DNA of 23,365 nt from an uncultured Alphaproteobacteria bacterium (GTDB taxonomy: Bacteria > Pseudomonadota > Alphaproteobacteria > Sphingomonadales > Sphingomonadaceae). Position 1 is the stretch's first letter; the number at the start of each line of letters is the position of its first letter. A program made the position numbers and the translations under genes. The notes under the pieces are model-generated. The model ran no database searches. It was not told where the DNA came from and saw nothing but the letters and a program-made list of their open reading frames with translations. The stretch spans positions 1-23,365 of the forward strand of contig CAJAHV010000385.1 in NCBI GenBank assembly GCA_903939555.1. The letters are read 5' to 3'. Below are positions 8,405 through 15,200 of this stretch, one piece after another.

Positions 8405-9187
8405 TTAATTAACATCCTCGGCAGCAGTGGCAGTACTGGTGCGTGTCAGAACTTCGCGGGCCAGTGCAACATACGCCTCTGATCCGGTACAGCGACTATC
8501 GTAAAGCAGCGCTGGCAGCCCATGGCTCGGCGCCTCTGATAGCCGGACGTTACGCGGTATTTCGGTCTTGAATACTTTTGCTCCCATCACGGCGCGGACG
8601 TCCGCGGCGACATGTTCGGTCAGCCGGTTGCGCCGATCGACCATGGTTAGCACAATTCCGAGCAACTCCAGTCGCGGATTGAGGCTGGTACGGACGCGTT
8701 CTATGGTGCCCAGCAATTGGCTAAGGCCTTCCAGCGCAAAGAATTCGCATTGCATCGGTACCAGCACGGCATCGGCCGCAGCCAGCGCGTTGACTGTCAA
8801 CAGTCCCAGTGACGGTGGGCAGTCGATGAGCACATGATCATAAATTGGCAACGTGGCGAGCGCATCTTCGAGCCTGTAGCTGCGGCGATCAATATCGATC
8901 AGTTCAATTTCGGCGCCCGACAGCGCCGGTGTCGATGGCATGACCATCAACCCTGGCACCCGGGTGGTCCGCAAAGCTTGTTCAGCAGCGATCTGGCCGA
9001 GCAGTACTTCATAGGTCGACGCCTGCCGAGTACGGCGATCGAGCCCGAAGCCAGTGGAAGCGTTGCCCTGAGGATCGCTATCAACAACAAGCACCGTCAA
9101 GCCAGCGGCGGCGAGAGCAGTAGCGAGGTTGATCGTCGTTGTGGTTTTGCCCACACCGCCCTTCTGATTGGCAACAGCAATGATCAT
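8405..9187 (-). CDS. parA: Chromosome partitioning ATPase ParA
   Basis: This Walker-type (MinD/Soj family) ATPase binds DNA non-specifically and moves the ParB-parS complex. It has 260 aa and no N-terminal regulatory domain, as in chromosomal ParA/Soj proteins. The deviant Walker A motif K-G-G-V-G-K-T-T-T is at about residues 9-17, with the signature lysine. D-S-D-P-Q-G-N-A-S-T follows at about 36-45, and the Walker B-like V-L-I-D-C-P-P-S-L-G is at about 118-127. The ATG overlaps the rsmG stop codon (ATGA), and its own stop abuts parB. This gives a tightly coupled rsmG-parA-parB unit. Confidence 0.98.
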   Translation of the reverse strand: MIIAVANQKGGVGKTTTTINLATALAAAGLTVLVVDSDPQGNASTGFGLDRRTRQASTYEVLLGQIAAEQALRTTRVPGLMVMPSTPALSGAEIELIDIDRRSYRLEDALATLPIYDHVLIDCPPSLGLLTVNALAAADAVLVPMQCEFFALEGLSQLLGTIERVRTSLNPRLELLGIVLTMVDRRNRLTEHVAADVRAVMGAKVFKTEIPRNVRLSEAPSHGLPALLYDSRCTGSEAYVALAREVLTRTSTATAAEDVN

Positions 9188-9798
9188 CGGGGCTTCACTC
9201 CGCTGGCCAGAACGATGCGGGCGTCTGCGTCGGTCAGGCTAGGCAAAAGTTCATGGCTGAAGAAAAAATAATGTTCAGCAATTTCCAGCTCTTCATTGAC
9301 TCGTGCGCCCTTTGGTAAGATCCAGCGCGTTCCCGATCCGGCATAGGGTAGCCCCCAGTCAAACAGTTGCGCCAGATTCGCCAGCGCACGGGCCGTGATG
9401 ATATCGAATTTCTGGCGAGGCAGCGCTTCTATCCGTTGATTGGCGATAATCACCCGTCCCGAAAGGCCGATTGTGTCGACAACTTCGGCTAGGAAGCGGC
9501 ATTTCTTGGTAATTGATTCCACAAGAGTGAAATGCGCCGTTGGATCGAGCACCGCCAGCACCAGCCCTGGAAAGCCGGCGCCGGCTCCGATGTCAAGCCA
9601 AGATCGCCTGGTTCCGGCCAAAGTCAGCAATTGCGCCGAATCGGCAAAATGCCGATCCCAGATATTTGACAAGGTGCTCGGCCCGATAAGATTCATCCGG
9701 GTTTGCCAATCAGCGAGCAGGTCGGCGTAGCGATCGAGCTGCGCGAGTGTTTCACGTGAAACATCGAATCGTGCAGCAAACCCATCGCGGTCTATCAT
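9184..9798 (-). CDS. rsmG: 16S rRNA (guanine-527-N7)-methyltransferase
   Basis: RsmG (GidB) methylates G527 of 16S rRNA using S-adenosylmethionine; its loss causes low-level streptomycin resistance in many bacteria. It has 204 aa. The SAM-binding motif I is W-L-D-I-G-A-G-A-G-F-P-G-L near residue 68. The conserved N-terminal D-V-S-R-E-T-L and the L-x-x-W-Q-x-R-M-N-L-I-G helix are present, as is I-T-K-K-C-R-F-L. A perfect parS palindrome is embedded in the codons for V-S-R-E-T. It overlaps mnmG upstream and parA downstream by 4 bases each (ATGA). Confidence 0.97.
   Translation of the reverse strand: MIDRDGFAARFDVSRETLAQLDRYADLLADWQTRMNLIGPSTLSNIWDRHFADSAQLLTLAGTRRSWLDIGAGAGFPGLVLAVLDPTAHFTLVESITKKCRFLAEVVDTIGLSGRVIIANQRIEALPRQKFDIITARALANLAQLFDWGLPYAGSGTRWILPKGARVNEELEIAEHYFFFSHELLPSLTDADARIVLASGVKPR
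9748..9763. promoter_or_regulatory. parS site (ParB-binding palindrome) inside rsmG
   Basis: TGTTTCACGTGAAACA is a perfect 16-base palindrome identical to the consensus bacterial parS. It lies within the 5' part of the rsmG coding region and encodes conserved residues there. ParB, encoded 1.3 kb away, should nucleate here. Placement near parAB and mnmG is typical of the origin-proximal partition region. Confidence 0.95.
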
Positions 9799-11636
9799 GC
9801 CGCTGCCTTGCGCGTGAATGGAAGTAGAGCCATCAGTGCTGCCGGCGTTATGCCAGCCACTCGGCTGGCTGCGCCTAGCGTTGTGGGTTGTGCGCGTGCC
9901 AAACGATCGGCCATTTCATGGCTGAGACCCGGGATGTCTATAAAATTTATCGTTGGGTCGAGTGTTAGGCCTTCGTCCCGACGGAAACTGGCGATATCAG
10001 CCTCTTGGCGATCGAGATAATGTGCATAACCGGCATCAACGACGAGCGAGGCGAAATGTGACGGCGCGACCGCGCTAAGTTCGGGCCAAACCCAAAGCGC
10101 CGCCTCGCGGGTCATCATCGGGAAGCGTAGCCATTCGAAGGCAGTGCGGACGACCCCATCTTGACGAGTATAGAGCCCAAGCGCGTTCAGTTTCGCCGGG
10201 GTTGCCGTTAGCCGATCAAGTAACGCCCGCGCTGTGGTCCTTTGAGCCTGGTCTGATGTGAAGCGTGTAGCGTCGGCACTGCCAACAAGACCCATCGCGA
10301 TCGCTAGGGGTGTCAGGCGTTCCCCGGCGTTGTCGGTTCGAAGCCGTAGCCTATATTCGGCACGCGAGGTAAACATCCGATAAGGTTCGCTAACGCCGTG
10401 GGTAGTAAGGTCATCTACCATCACGCCGATATAGGCTGTGGCGCGATCGATGGTAAGCGGCGGGCGGTCAAATGCCTGTGCGGCTGCATTGGCGCCGGCA
10501 ACGAGTCCTTGGGCGGCAGCTTCTTCATAACCGGTCGTGCCATTTATCTGGCCAGCGAGAAACAGTCCCGGTCGAGCTAGGCATTGCAGGGTTGGGTCGA
10601 GCGCGCGCGGATCGACATGATCATATTCAATGGCGTAGCCCGGACGCAGAATCTGCGCTCGTTCCAGACCAGGGATGGTAGCAATGAATTGTTCCTGTAC
10701 TGCAAGCGGCAGAGATGTCGACAGTCCGTTCGGATAGACAGTGATGTCATCATAGCCCTCCGGCTCGAGAAAAATCTGATGGCCGTCACGGTCGCCGAAG
10801 CGGACCACCTTGTCTTCGATTGAAGGGCAGTAGCGCGGCCCGACCGAAGCGATATGGCCACCAAAAAGTGCCGATTTCTGAAGATTTTCTCGGATCACGC
10901 GGTGCGTTTCCGGCGTCGTGCGGGTGATGGCGCACGGTAGCGTTGGCGTTTCCGAGGCGGCGGCCCGGCCGAACTGTGGTCGGTCAATATCGCCTGCCTG
11001 CCATTCGAGCCGTCCCCAGTCAATCGTGCGAGCGTCGAGCCGCGCCGGGGTGCCTGTCTTTAGCCGCTCGACGGGCAGGCCGAGCGTGCGCAGCCCGTCA
11101 CCTAGATTCGAAGCCGCCGCGCCGACGCGGCCTCCGGCAGCGCGCTGATCGCCTTCATGCATGACGCCGCCAAGGAATGTTCCGGTCGTCAACACGACTG
11201 CCTTGGCGAACAACTCGCCGGTCGTAGTCACGATGCCGATGACGTGATCGCCCTTGCAGATCAATGACATTGCCGCCGTGATGAGGATGTCCAGCTTCGG
11301 CCATTGTGCGAGTTGCGCCACGGTAGCGGCGCGATAACGTTGTCGATCGACCTGGGCGCGGGGGCCGTGTACGGCGGGACCCTTTGAACGGTTGAGGATG
11401 CGTGATTGCAGCCGCGCCTGGTCTGTTATTCGCCCCATAATGCCGCCGAGGGCTTCTATTTCGCAAACGAGATGTCCCTTGCCGATGCCGCCTACCGCGG
11501 GATTGCACGACAGCGTACCGGGGTCATCGGCGCGTAAGGTTACCAGGCCGACGCGCGCGCCCATGCGCGCCGCAGCAGCAGCGGCCTCGCAGCCGGCATG
11601 GCCGGCGCCGACAATAAGAACATCATAATGACTCAC
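9795..11636 (-). CDS. mnmG: tRNA uridine-5-carboxymethylaminomethyl modification enzyme MnmG
   Basis: MnmG (GidA) is an FAD-dependent enzyme that, in complex with MnmE, installs the cmnm/nm group at C5 of the wobble uridine (U34) of certain tRNAs. It has 613 aa, normal for the family. The N-terminal dinucleotide fold is V-G-A-G-H-A-G-C-E-A-A (about 9-19), followed by S-C-N-P-A-V-G-G-I-G-K-G-H-L near 44-57, which holds the catalytic-region cysteine. Other signatures are L-K-T-G-T-P-A-R, Y-C-P-S-I-E-D-K-V and the G-Q-I-N-G-T-T-G-Y-E-E-A-A-A-Q-G motif. Start GTG 11636 has an AGGA ribosome binding site 7 bases upstream. A parS site lies in the short leader between mnmE and this gene. Confidence 0.98.
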   Translation of the reverse strand: MSHYDVLIVGAGHAGCEAAAAAARMGARVGLVTLRADDPGTLSCNPAVGGIGKGHLVCEIEALGGIMGRITDQARLQSRILNRSKGPAVHGPRAQVDRQRYRAATVAQLAQWPKLDILITAAMSLICKGDHVIGIVTTTGELFAKAVVLTTGTFLGGVMHEGDQRAAGGRVGAAASNLGDGLRTLGLPVERLKTGTPARLDARTIDWGRLEWQAGDIDRPQFGRAAASETPTLPCAITRTTPETHRVIRENLQKSALFGGHIASVGPRYCPSIEDKVVRFGDRDGHQIFLEPEGYDDITVYPNGLSTSLPLAVQEQFIATIPGLERAQILRPGYAIEYDHVDPRALDPTLQCLARPGLFLAGQINGTTGYEEAAAQGLVAGANAAAQAFDRPPLTIDRATAYIGVMVDDLTTHGVSEPYRMFTSRAEYRLRLRTDNAGERLTPLAIAMGLVGSADATRFTSDQAQRTTARALLDRLTATPAKLNALGLYTRQDGVVRTAFEWLRFPMMTREAALWVWPELSAVAPSHFASLVVDAGYAHYLDRQEADIASFRRDEGLTLDPTINFIDIPGLSHEMADRLARAQPTTLGAASRVAGITPAALMALLPFTRKAAA

Positions 11637-11666
11637 GACTTGTTCCTATAGCCTGCCGAATGCTAA

Positions 11667-11682
11667 TGTTCCACGTGGAACA
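11667..11682. promoter_or_regulatory. Second parS site in the mnmE-mnmG gap
   Basis: TGTTCCACGTGGAACA is a perfect 16-base palindrome. It differs from the first parS only by a symmetric change in each arm, a variant known to be accepted by bacterial ParB proteins. It fills part of the 65-base gap between the mnmE stop (11702) and the mnmG start (11636). ParB bound here could also affect read-through into mnmG; that last point is inference. Confidence 0.92.
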
Positions 11683-11701
11683 TGGTCTGGCAGGAAAATC
11701 G

Positions 11702-13006
11702 CTATTTTCCGATGCAAAAGCGCGAAAATATGCGGTCGAGAACATCATCGACGCCGACGCGGCCCGCGATACGGCCAAATGCGTGGGCAGCATGGCGCAG
11801 TCCTTCGGCGCGCAAGACAAAATCATCTGTCGCAGCCGCATCAGACAGCGCTGCTGCGGCATCGATGAAGGCGTCGCGATGTCGGGCATGGGTGAGCAAT
11901 GGCGGTTCGGTCGGCCGGATTGCTGAGACGGCCCAATCAGCAAGCCAGCGGCGCAAGGCGCGGATACCATCGCCGCGAGTTGCCGAGACAAAGTGCACCG
12001 AACCGTCTGTGGAAGGCGCGTAGTCACCAAGGTCAATCTTGTTGACCACCAGAATTCCACCATCGGGGTGCTCCGCTGGCCAATGGTCGACAAGGTGGAT
12101 GACCAGGTCGGCCGCAGCGGCGCGCAATCGAGCGCGTCTGATGCCTTCGGCTTCGATCGCGTCTTCCGTGTCCCGCAGTCCGGCCGTATCGATCAGCACC
12201 GCGGCGACCCCATCAAGATCGATCGGCACTTCGATCGGATCGCGCGTCGTCCCGGCAATGGGCGTTACAATGGCGGCATCGCTGTTTGTCAACATATTGA
12301 CAAGGCTAGACTTTCCAACATTCGGTGGGCCGGTGACGGTAATTGTCAGGCCATTACGCAACCGCTGACCGCGTGCTGCATCGGCAATCAACGCCTGAAG
12401 TTCGGCGACGAGTGTAAGTAGTTGGTCGCGTGCCGCCTCGTCGATACGACTGGCGACATCGGCCTCATCCTCTGCAAAATCGAGGCCGGCTTCGGCCTCG
12501 GCGAGAATATCGAGACAGCGGCTGCGCCAGCTATCTGCGCTGCGGCTCAGCGCGCCGCCGGCGAGCGCCATGGCGGAGCGGCGCTGACCGGCGGTTTCGG
12601 CAGCGACAAGATCGGCAATGCCTTCAACCTGGGCGAGGTCCATGCGGCCGTTGGTAAAGGCGCGGCGGGTGAACTCGCCGGGCAAGGCCAGCCGGACTCC
12701 GGGTAGGGCGGTGAGGGCTGCCAGAACACCTGAAACCACCGCTACCCCGCCGTGTAGATGCAGTTCGACAAGATCCTCCCCGCTTGCCGTGCCGGGGCCA
12801 GGAAAAGCGACGACAAGGGCATTATCAAGCGGCGTCGCATCGCGGGGGTCACGCAATGTGCGCAACGACAGCCGCCGGGGGGGCGGCGCAGGACCACCCG
12901 TCAACGCCGCCAAGCTGCTCAGCGCGGCAGGGCCGGAAAGGCGGATGACCGAGACCGCCGCAGGCGGCGGCCCGGAGGCCAGCGCGGCAATAGTGTCGGA
13001 GCTCAT
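11702..13006 (-). CDS. mnmE: tRNA modification GTPase MnmE
   Basis: This GTPase (TrmE) partners MnmG in wobble-uridine modification. It has 434 aa. The N-terminal tetrahydrofolate-binding domain begins S-S-D-T-I-A-A-L-A-S and carries A-V-S-V-I-R-L-S-G-P. The helical domain contains R-R-A-F-T-N-G-R-M-D-L-A-Q-V-E-G. The inserted G domain shows P-loop G-P-P-N-V-G-K-S-S, G3 D-T-A-G-L-R-D-T and G4 N-K-I-D. The C-terminus is F-C-I-G-K, with the essential cysteine. I chose ATG 13006, preceded by GAGGCG, because the protein then begins as the family does. A longer frame from 13057 would overlap the DUF6489 gene. The gap to that gene is 22 bases. Confidence 0.97.
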   Translation of the reverse strand: MSSDTIAALASGPPPAAVSVIRLSGPAALSSLAALTGGPAPPPRRLSLRTLRDPRDATPLDNALVVAFPGPGTASGEDLVELHLHGGVAVVSGVLAALTALPGVRLALPGEFTRRAFTNGRMDLAQVEGIADLVAAETAGQRRSAMALAGGALSRSADSWRSRCLDILAEAEAGLDFAEDEADVASRIDEAARDQLLTLVAELQALIADAARGQRLRNGLTITVTGPPNVGKSSLVNMLTNSDAAIVTPIAGTTRDPIEVPIDLDGVAAVLIDTAGLRDTEDAIEAEGIRRARLRAAAADLVIHLVDHWPAEHPDGGILVVNKIDLGDYAPSTDGSVHFVSATRGDGIRALRRWLADWAVSAIRPTEPPLLTHARHRDAFIDAAAALSDAAATDDFVLRAEGLRHAAHAFGRIAGRVGVDDVLDRIFSRFCIGK

Positions 13007-13028
13007 GTCCGGGACGCCTCCGGCTGGG

Positions 13029-13265
13029 TCATTGCGGCGGCTTGGGGATCGCTGCAATGAACAATTTCTGCCATTGTTCGAAACCGTCGGCGATGCCGGG
13101 CATCCAAGTGCGGGTCATTTTTTCGAAATCGGCGGGCGTCACGCCCTCAGCAATCGTCGATTTCAATTTGTCCAGATAGACCTGATGGACCGACGACAGA
13201 TCGGGGAGGCCAAAAAATGCCCGGGCCTCCTCGGGGGTGCAATCGATGGTGAAATTGACCTTCAT
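13029..13265 (-). CDS. DUF6489-type small protein
   Basis: This is a 78-aa soluble protein of unknown function starting M-K-V-N-F-T-I-D-C-T-P-E-E-A-R. It continues F-F-G-L-P-D-L and ends with an amphipathic helix, G-F-E-Q-W-Q-K-L-F. It resembles the DUF6489 proteins of sphingomonads as I recall them. The C-T-P-E-E-A-R-x-F-x-G-L-P pattern is shared with polyhydroxyalkanoate-associated and other small alphaproteobacterial proteins, so relation by sequence alone is uncertain. It has no signal peptide or membrane segment. ATG 13265 was preferred over an upstream in-frame start at 13364, because the intervening residues look non-coding. It sits just before mnmE and is probably transcribed with it. 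Confidence 0.82.
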   Translation of the reverse strand: MKVNFTIDCTPEEARAFFGLPDLSSVHQVYLDKLKSTIAEGVTPADFEKMTRTWMPGIADGFEQWQKLFIAAIPKPPQ

Positions 13266-13324
13266 GGGTGGCGTCTTTTCATGGCTGGGGCGCAACTGGT
13301 CTGGCTTGGCACGACTGTCGGAGC

Positions 13325-13354
13325 AGTTTAGCGTGACAATGTCTGGTATCGCAA
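13325..13354 (-). promoter_or_regulatory. Candidate promoter for the DUF6489-mnmE-mnmG-rsmG-parAB cluster
   Basis: On the minus strand, TTGCGA (13354-13349) and TAAACT (13330-13325) are 18 bases apart and about 60 bases before the DUF6489 start. The match is only partial. The 251-base gap 13266-13516 holds this and the regulatory region of the divergent oxidoreductase gene; I see no gene in it. Confidence 0.3.
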
Positions 13355-13457
13355 GGTGTGGCATTTCTGTGATGAAAGGTCTGGGTCGCGTGGTGAGAGG
13401 CAGGCGACTGCGTCGTGGGTATGAGCCGTTCGCCTAATAGGCTTTGATTCGTATATA

Positions 13458-13479
13458 GTTTTACAAAACAATGTTTTAC
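13458..13479. promoter_or_regulatory. Candidate operator upstream of the quinone oxidoreductase
   Basis: AAAACA-A-TGTTTT (13465-13477) is a palindrome with 6-base arms around one central base. It overlaps a direct repeat of GTTTTAC at 13458-13464 and 13473-13479. The AT-rich block stands out from its GC-rich surroundings and lies about 40 bases before the ATG, where a repressor could block transcription. No regulator gene is adjacent, so this is inference from symmetry and position. Confidence 0.4.
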
Positions 13480-13516
13480 CGCGCAACATAGGCGCAGCAA
13501 TAATCAAGGATCCGTA

Positions 13517-14482
13517 ATGAATTCGATCCAGTTTATTACTCCGGGCGGCCCCGATGTGCTGACCTTTGCAGATATCGACGTCGGCGACCCCGGGCCCGGT
13601 GAGGTTCGGCTGCGGCAGACCGCGATCGGACTTAATTTCATCGATACCTATCATCGCAGCGGCCTTTACCCGTTGCCGCTGCCGAGCGGAATTGGTCTCG
13701 AGGCGGCGGGGATCGTCGAGGCGGCCGGGGCAGGCGTACCCCTGAAACCGGGCACGCGGGTCGGTTATTGCTGGGGCCCCATTGGCGCCTATGCGACCCA
13801 CCGGCTGATTCCGGCCGAACGTGTAGTGGTGCTCCCTGCAACGGTCAGCGACGAGGTGGCGGCGGCGGGCATGCTCAAGGGCTGCACTGCGGAATTTCTT
13901 ATCGAGCGTTGCGCCCGTGTACAGCCGGGCGATCGGGCGCTGGTCCAGGCGGCGGCGGGGGGCGTCGGGTTGTTGCTGGTGCAATGGCTCAAACATGTCG
14001 GGGCGACCGTCATCGCGGTGGCGGGGTCGGCCGAAAAAGTGGCGCTGGCGCTGGCCCATGGCGCCGACCATGGCATCGTCCAGCATGCGACGCTGGCAGC
14101 ACAGGTGCGCGACCTGACTGGGGGGCGCGGGGTTGATGTGGTTTTCGACGGGGTCGGCAAGGCGACCTTCGAAGCCTCGCTCGACAGCCTGAAGAAGCGT
14201 GGGTTGCACATCAGCTATGGCAATGCCTCGGGCCCGGTCGGCGAGGTCGATTTCGGTATCCTGGCGCGTAAGGGGTCGTTGTTCGTCACTCGGCCCACCC
14301 TGTTCGATTATTATGCAACCCGCGCCGAGATCGAACTGCATGGCGGCCGGGTGCTCGATCTGATCGGGTCGGGCGTTTTGAAGGTCAATATCGACCAGCG
14401 CTACCCGTTGCGCGATGCTGGCCGGGCGCACCGAGACCTCGAAGCCCGCCGCACCACCGGCTCGACGGTGTTGCTTCCCTGA
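13517..14482 (+). CDS. NADPH:quinone oxidoreductase, zinc-free medium-chain dehydrogenase family
   Basis: This 321-aa cytoplasmic oxidoreductase of the QorA/zeta-crystallin group reduces quinones or other electrophilic carbonyls with NADPH. The N-terminal GroES-like domain has V-R-L-R-Q-T-A-I-G-L-N-F-I-D-T-Y-H-R-S-G, then P-S-G-I-G-L-E-A-A-G. It lacks the structural- and catalytic-zinc cysteines of alcohol dehydrogenases. The nucleotide-binding fold has A-A-A-G-G-V-G-L-L-L-V-Q-W near residue 150, and G-V-D-V-V-F-D-G-V-G follows. The S-Y-G-N-A-S-G segment is typical of this group. ATG 13517 has an AAGGA ribosome binding site 6 bases upstream. It is a single-gene unit between two minus-strand clusters, ending 24 bases from the stop of the TerC-type gene. 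Confidence 0.95.
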   Translation: MNSIQFITPGGPDVLTFADIDVGDPGPGEVRLRQTAIGLNFIDTYHRSGLYPLPLPSGIGLEAAGIVEAAGAGVPLKPGTRVGYCWGPIGAYATHRLIPAERVVVLPATVSDEVAAAGMLKGCTAEFLIERCARVQPGDRALVQAAAGGVGLLLVQWLKHVGATVIAVAGSAEKVALALAHGADHGIVQHATLAAQVRDLTGGRGVDVVFDGVGKATFEASLDSLKKRGLHISYGNASGPVGEVDFGILARKGSLFVTRPTLFDYYATRAEIELHGGRVLDLIGSGVLKVNIDQRYPLRDAGRAHRDLEARRTTGSTVLLP

Positions 14483-14504
14483 CCACACGCCCCAGCATCG
14501 GCCC

Positions 14505-14516
14505 GGTCAGCTGACC
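14505..14516. repeat. Perfect 12-base palindrome at convergent gene ends
   Basis: GGTCAGCTGACC spans the stop codon of the TerC-type gene, where it converges with the quinone oxidoreductase gene. No T-run follows on either strand and there is no loop, so a terminator role is unlikely. It may be chance. Confidence 0.3.
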
Positions 14517-15154
14517 AACGGCATGACCACCGGTGCCACTTCGTGCATGCCTTCGTAGATCATCTTGAAGGCCACATAGATGATGACGGCAAGGCCAACA
14601 TAGGCAATCCAGCGATAGCGTTCGATATATTTGGCGATGATATTGGCGGCAATGCCCATCAGTGCCACCGACAGGATCAACCCAAGCACCATGATGTCAG
14701 GGTGTTGGCGTGCCGCGCCAGCAACCGCGAGGACATTGTCGAGGCTCATCGACACATCGGCGAGGGCGACCGACCAGGCTGCTGCGGCAAAGCTTTTGGC
14801 GGGCAGCGGTGTGCCGCTGGCGGCGAAATCATCATCTCCCGGGCCATCGATGATCACTGTGACCGGGCGGAGTTCGCGATACATGCGCCACGCTACCCAG
14901 AGTAGCAGCAGACCGCCGGCCAGGATCAGCCCAACGATCTGCAGCAACTGGGTGACCAACAGCGCAAAGGCGATGCGCAGCGCTAGCGCCGCGGCAATGC
15001 CGATCATGATCACCTTGCGGCGTTGGACAGCGGGCAAGCCTGCGGCGAGGGCGCCGACCACGATGGCATTGTCGCCAGCGAGCACAACATCGATGAGAAC
15101 GACCTGTCCAAAGGCGGCAAGCGCTTCGGGGGTGAAAAAATGTGCGATATCCAT
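14507..15154 (-). CDS. TerC/YjbE-family integral membrane protein, putative metal-ion transporter
   Basis: This inner-membrane protein of 215 aa has about six or seven hydrophobic helices. The family signatures are two acidic membrane motifs: V-L-I-D-V-V-L-A-G-D-N-A-I-V in the first helix, and A-L-A-D-V-S-M-S-L-D-N-V-L-A-V-A in the middle. Their aspartates are expected to bind metal. The length and the L-A-G-D-N form place it with YjbE/YkoY-type TerC proteins, several of which export manganese for metalloprotein loading. TTG 15163 could extend it by three residues; ATG 15154 is preferred. It lies 46 bases after the third M20 peptidase gene in the same direction. No manganese-riboswitch leader fits in so short a gap. 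Confidence 0.92.
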   Translation of the reverse strand: MDIAHFFTPEALAAFGQVVLIDVVLAGDNAIVVGALAAGLPAVQRRKVIMIGIAAALALRIAFALLVTQLLQIVGLILAGGLLLLWVAWRMYRELRPVTVIIDGPGDDDFAASGTPLPAKSFAAAAWSVALADVSMSLDNVLAVAGAARQHPDIMVLGLILSVALMGIAANIIAKYIERYRWIAYVGLAVIIYVAFKMIYEGMHEVAPVVMPLVS

Positions 15155-15200
15155 GGCAATCAATTAGGGTGACGAAGGCTCGACCACCACCCCTTAATCG

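Noticed and set aside
13328..14488. 386-codon minus-strand open frame opposite the quinone oxidoreductase
   Set aside because: It is fully antisense to a well-supported gene, and its composition is typical of a high-GC shadow.
15155..15200. Possible manganese riboswitch (yybP-ykoY type) before the TerC-type gene
   Set aside because: The gap to the upstream gene is only 46 bases, too short for that aptamer, and the expected conserved loops are not present.
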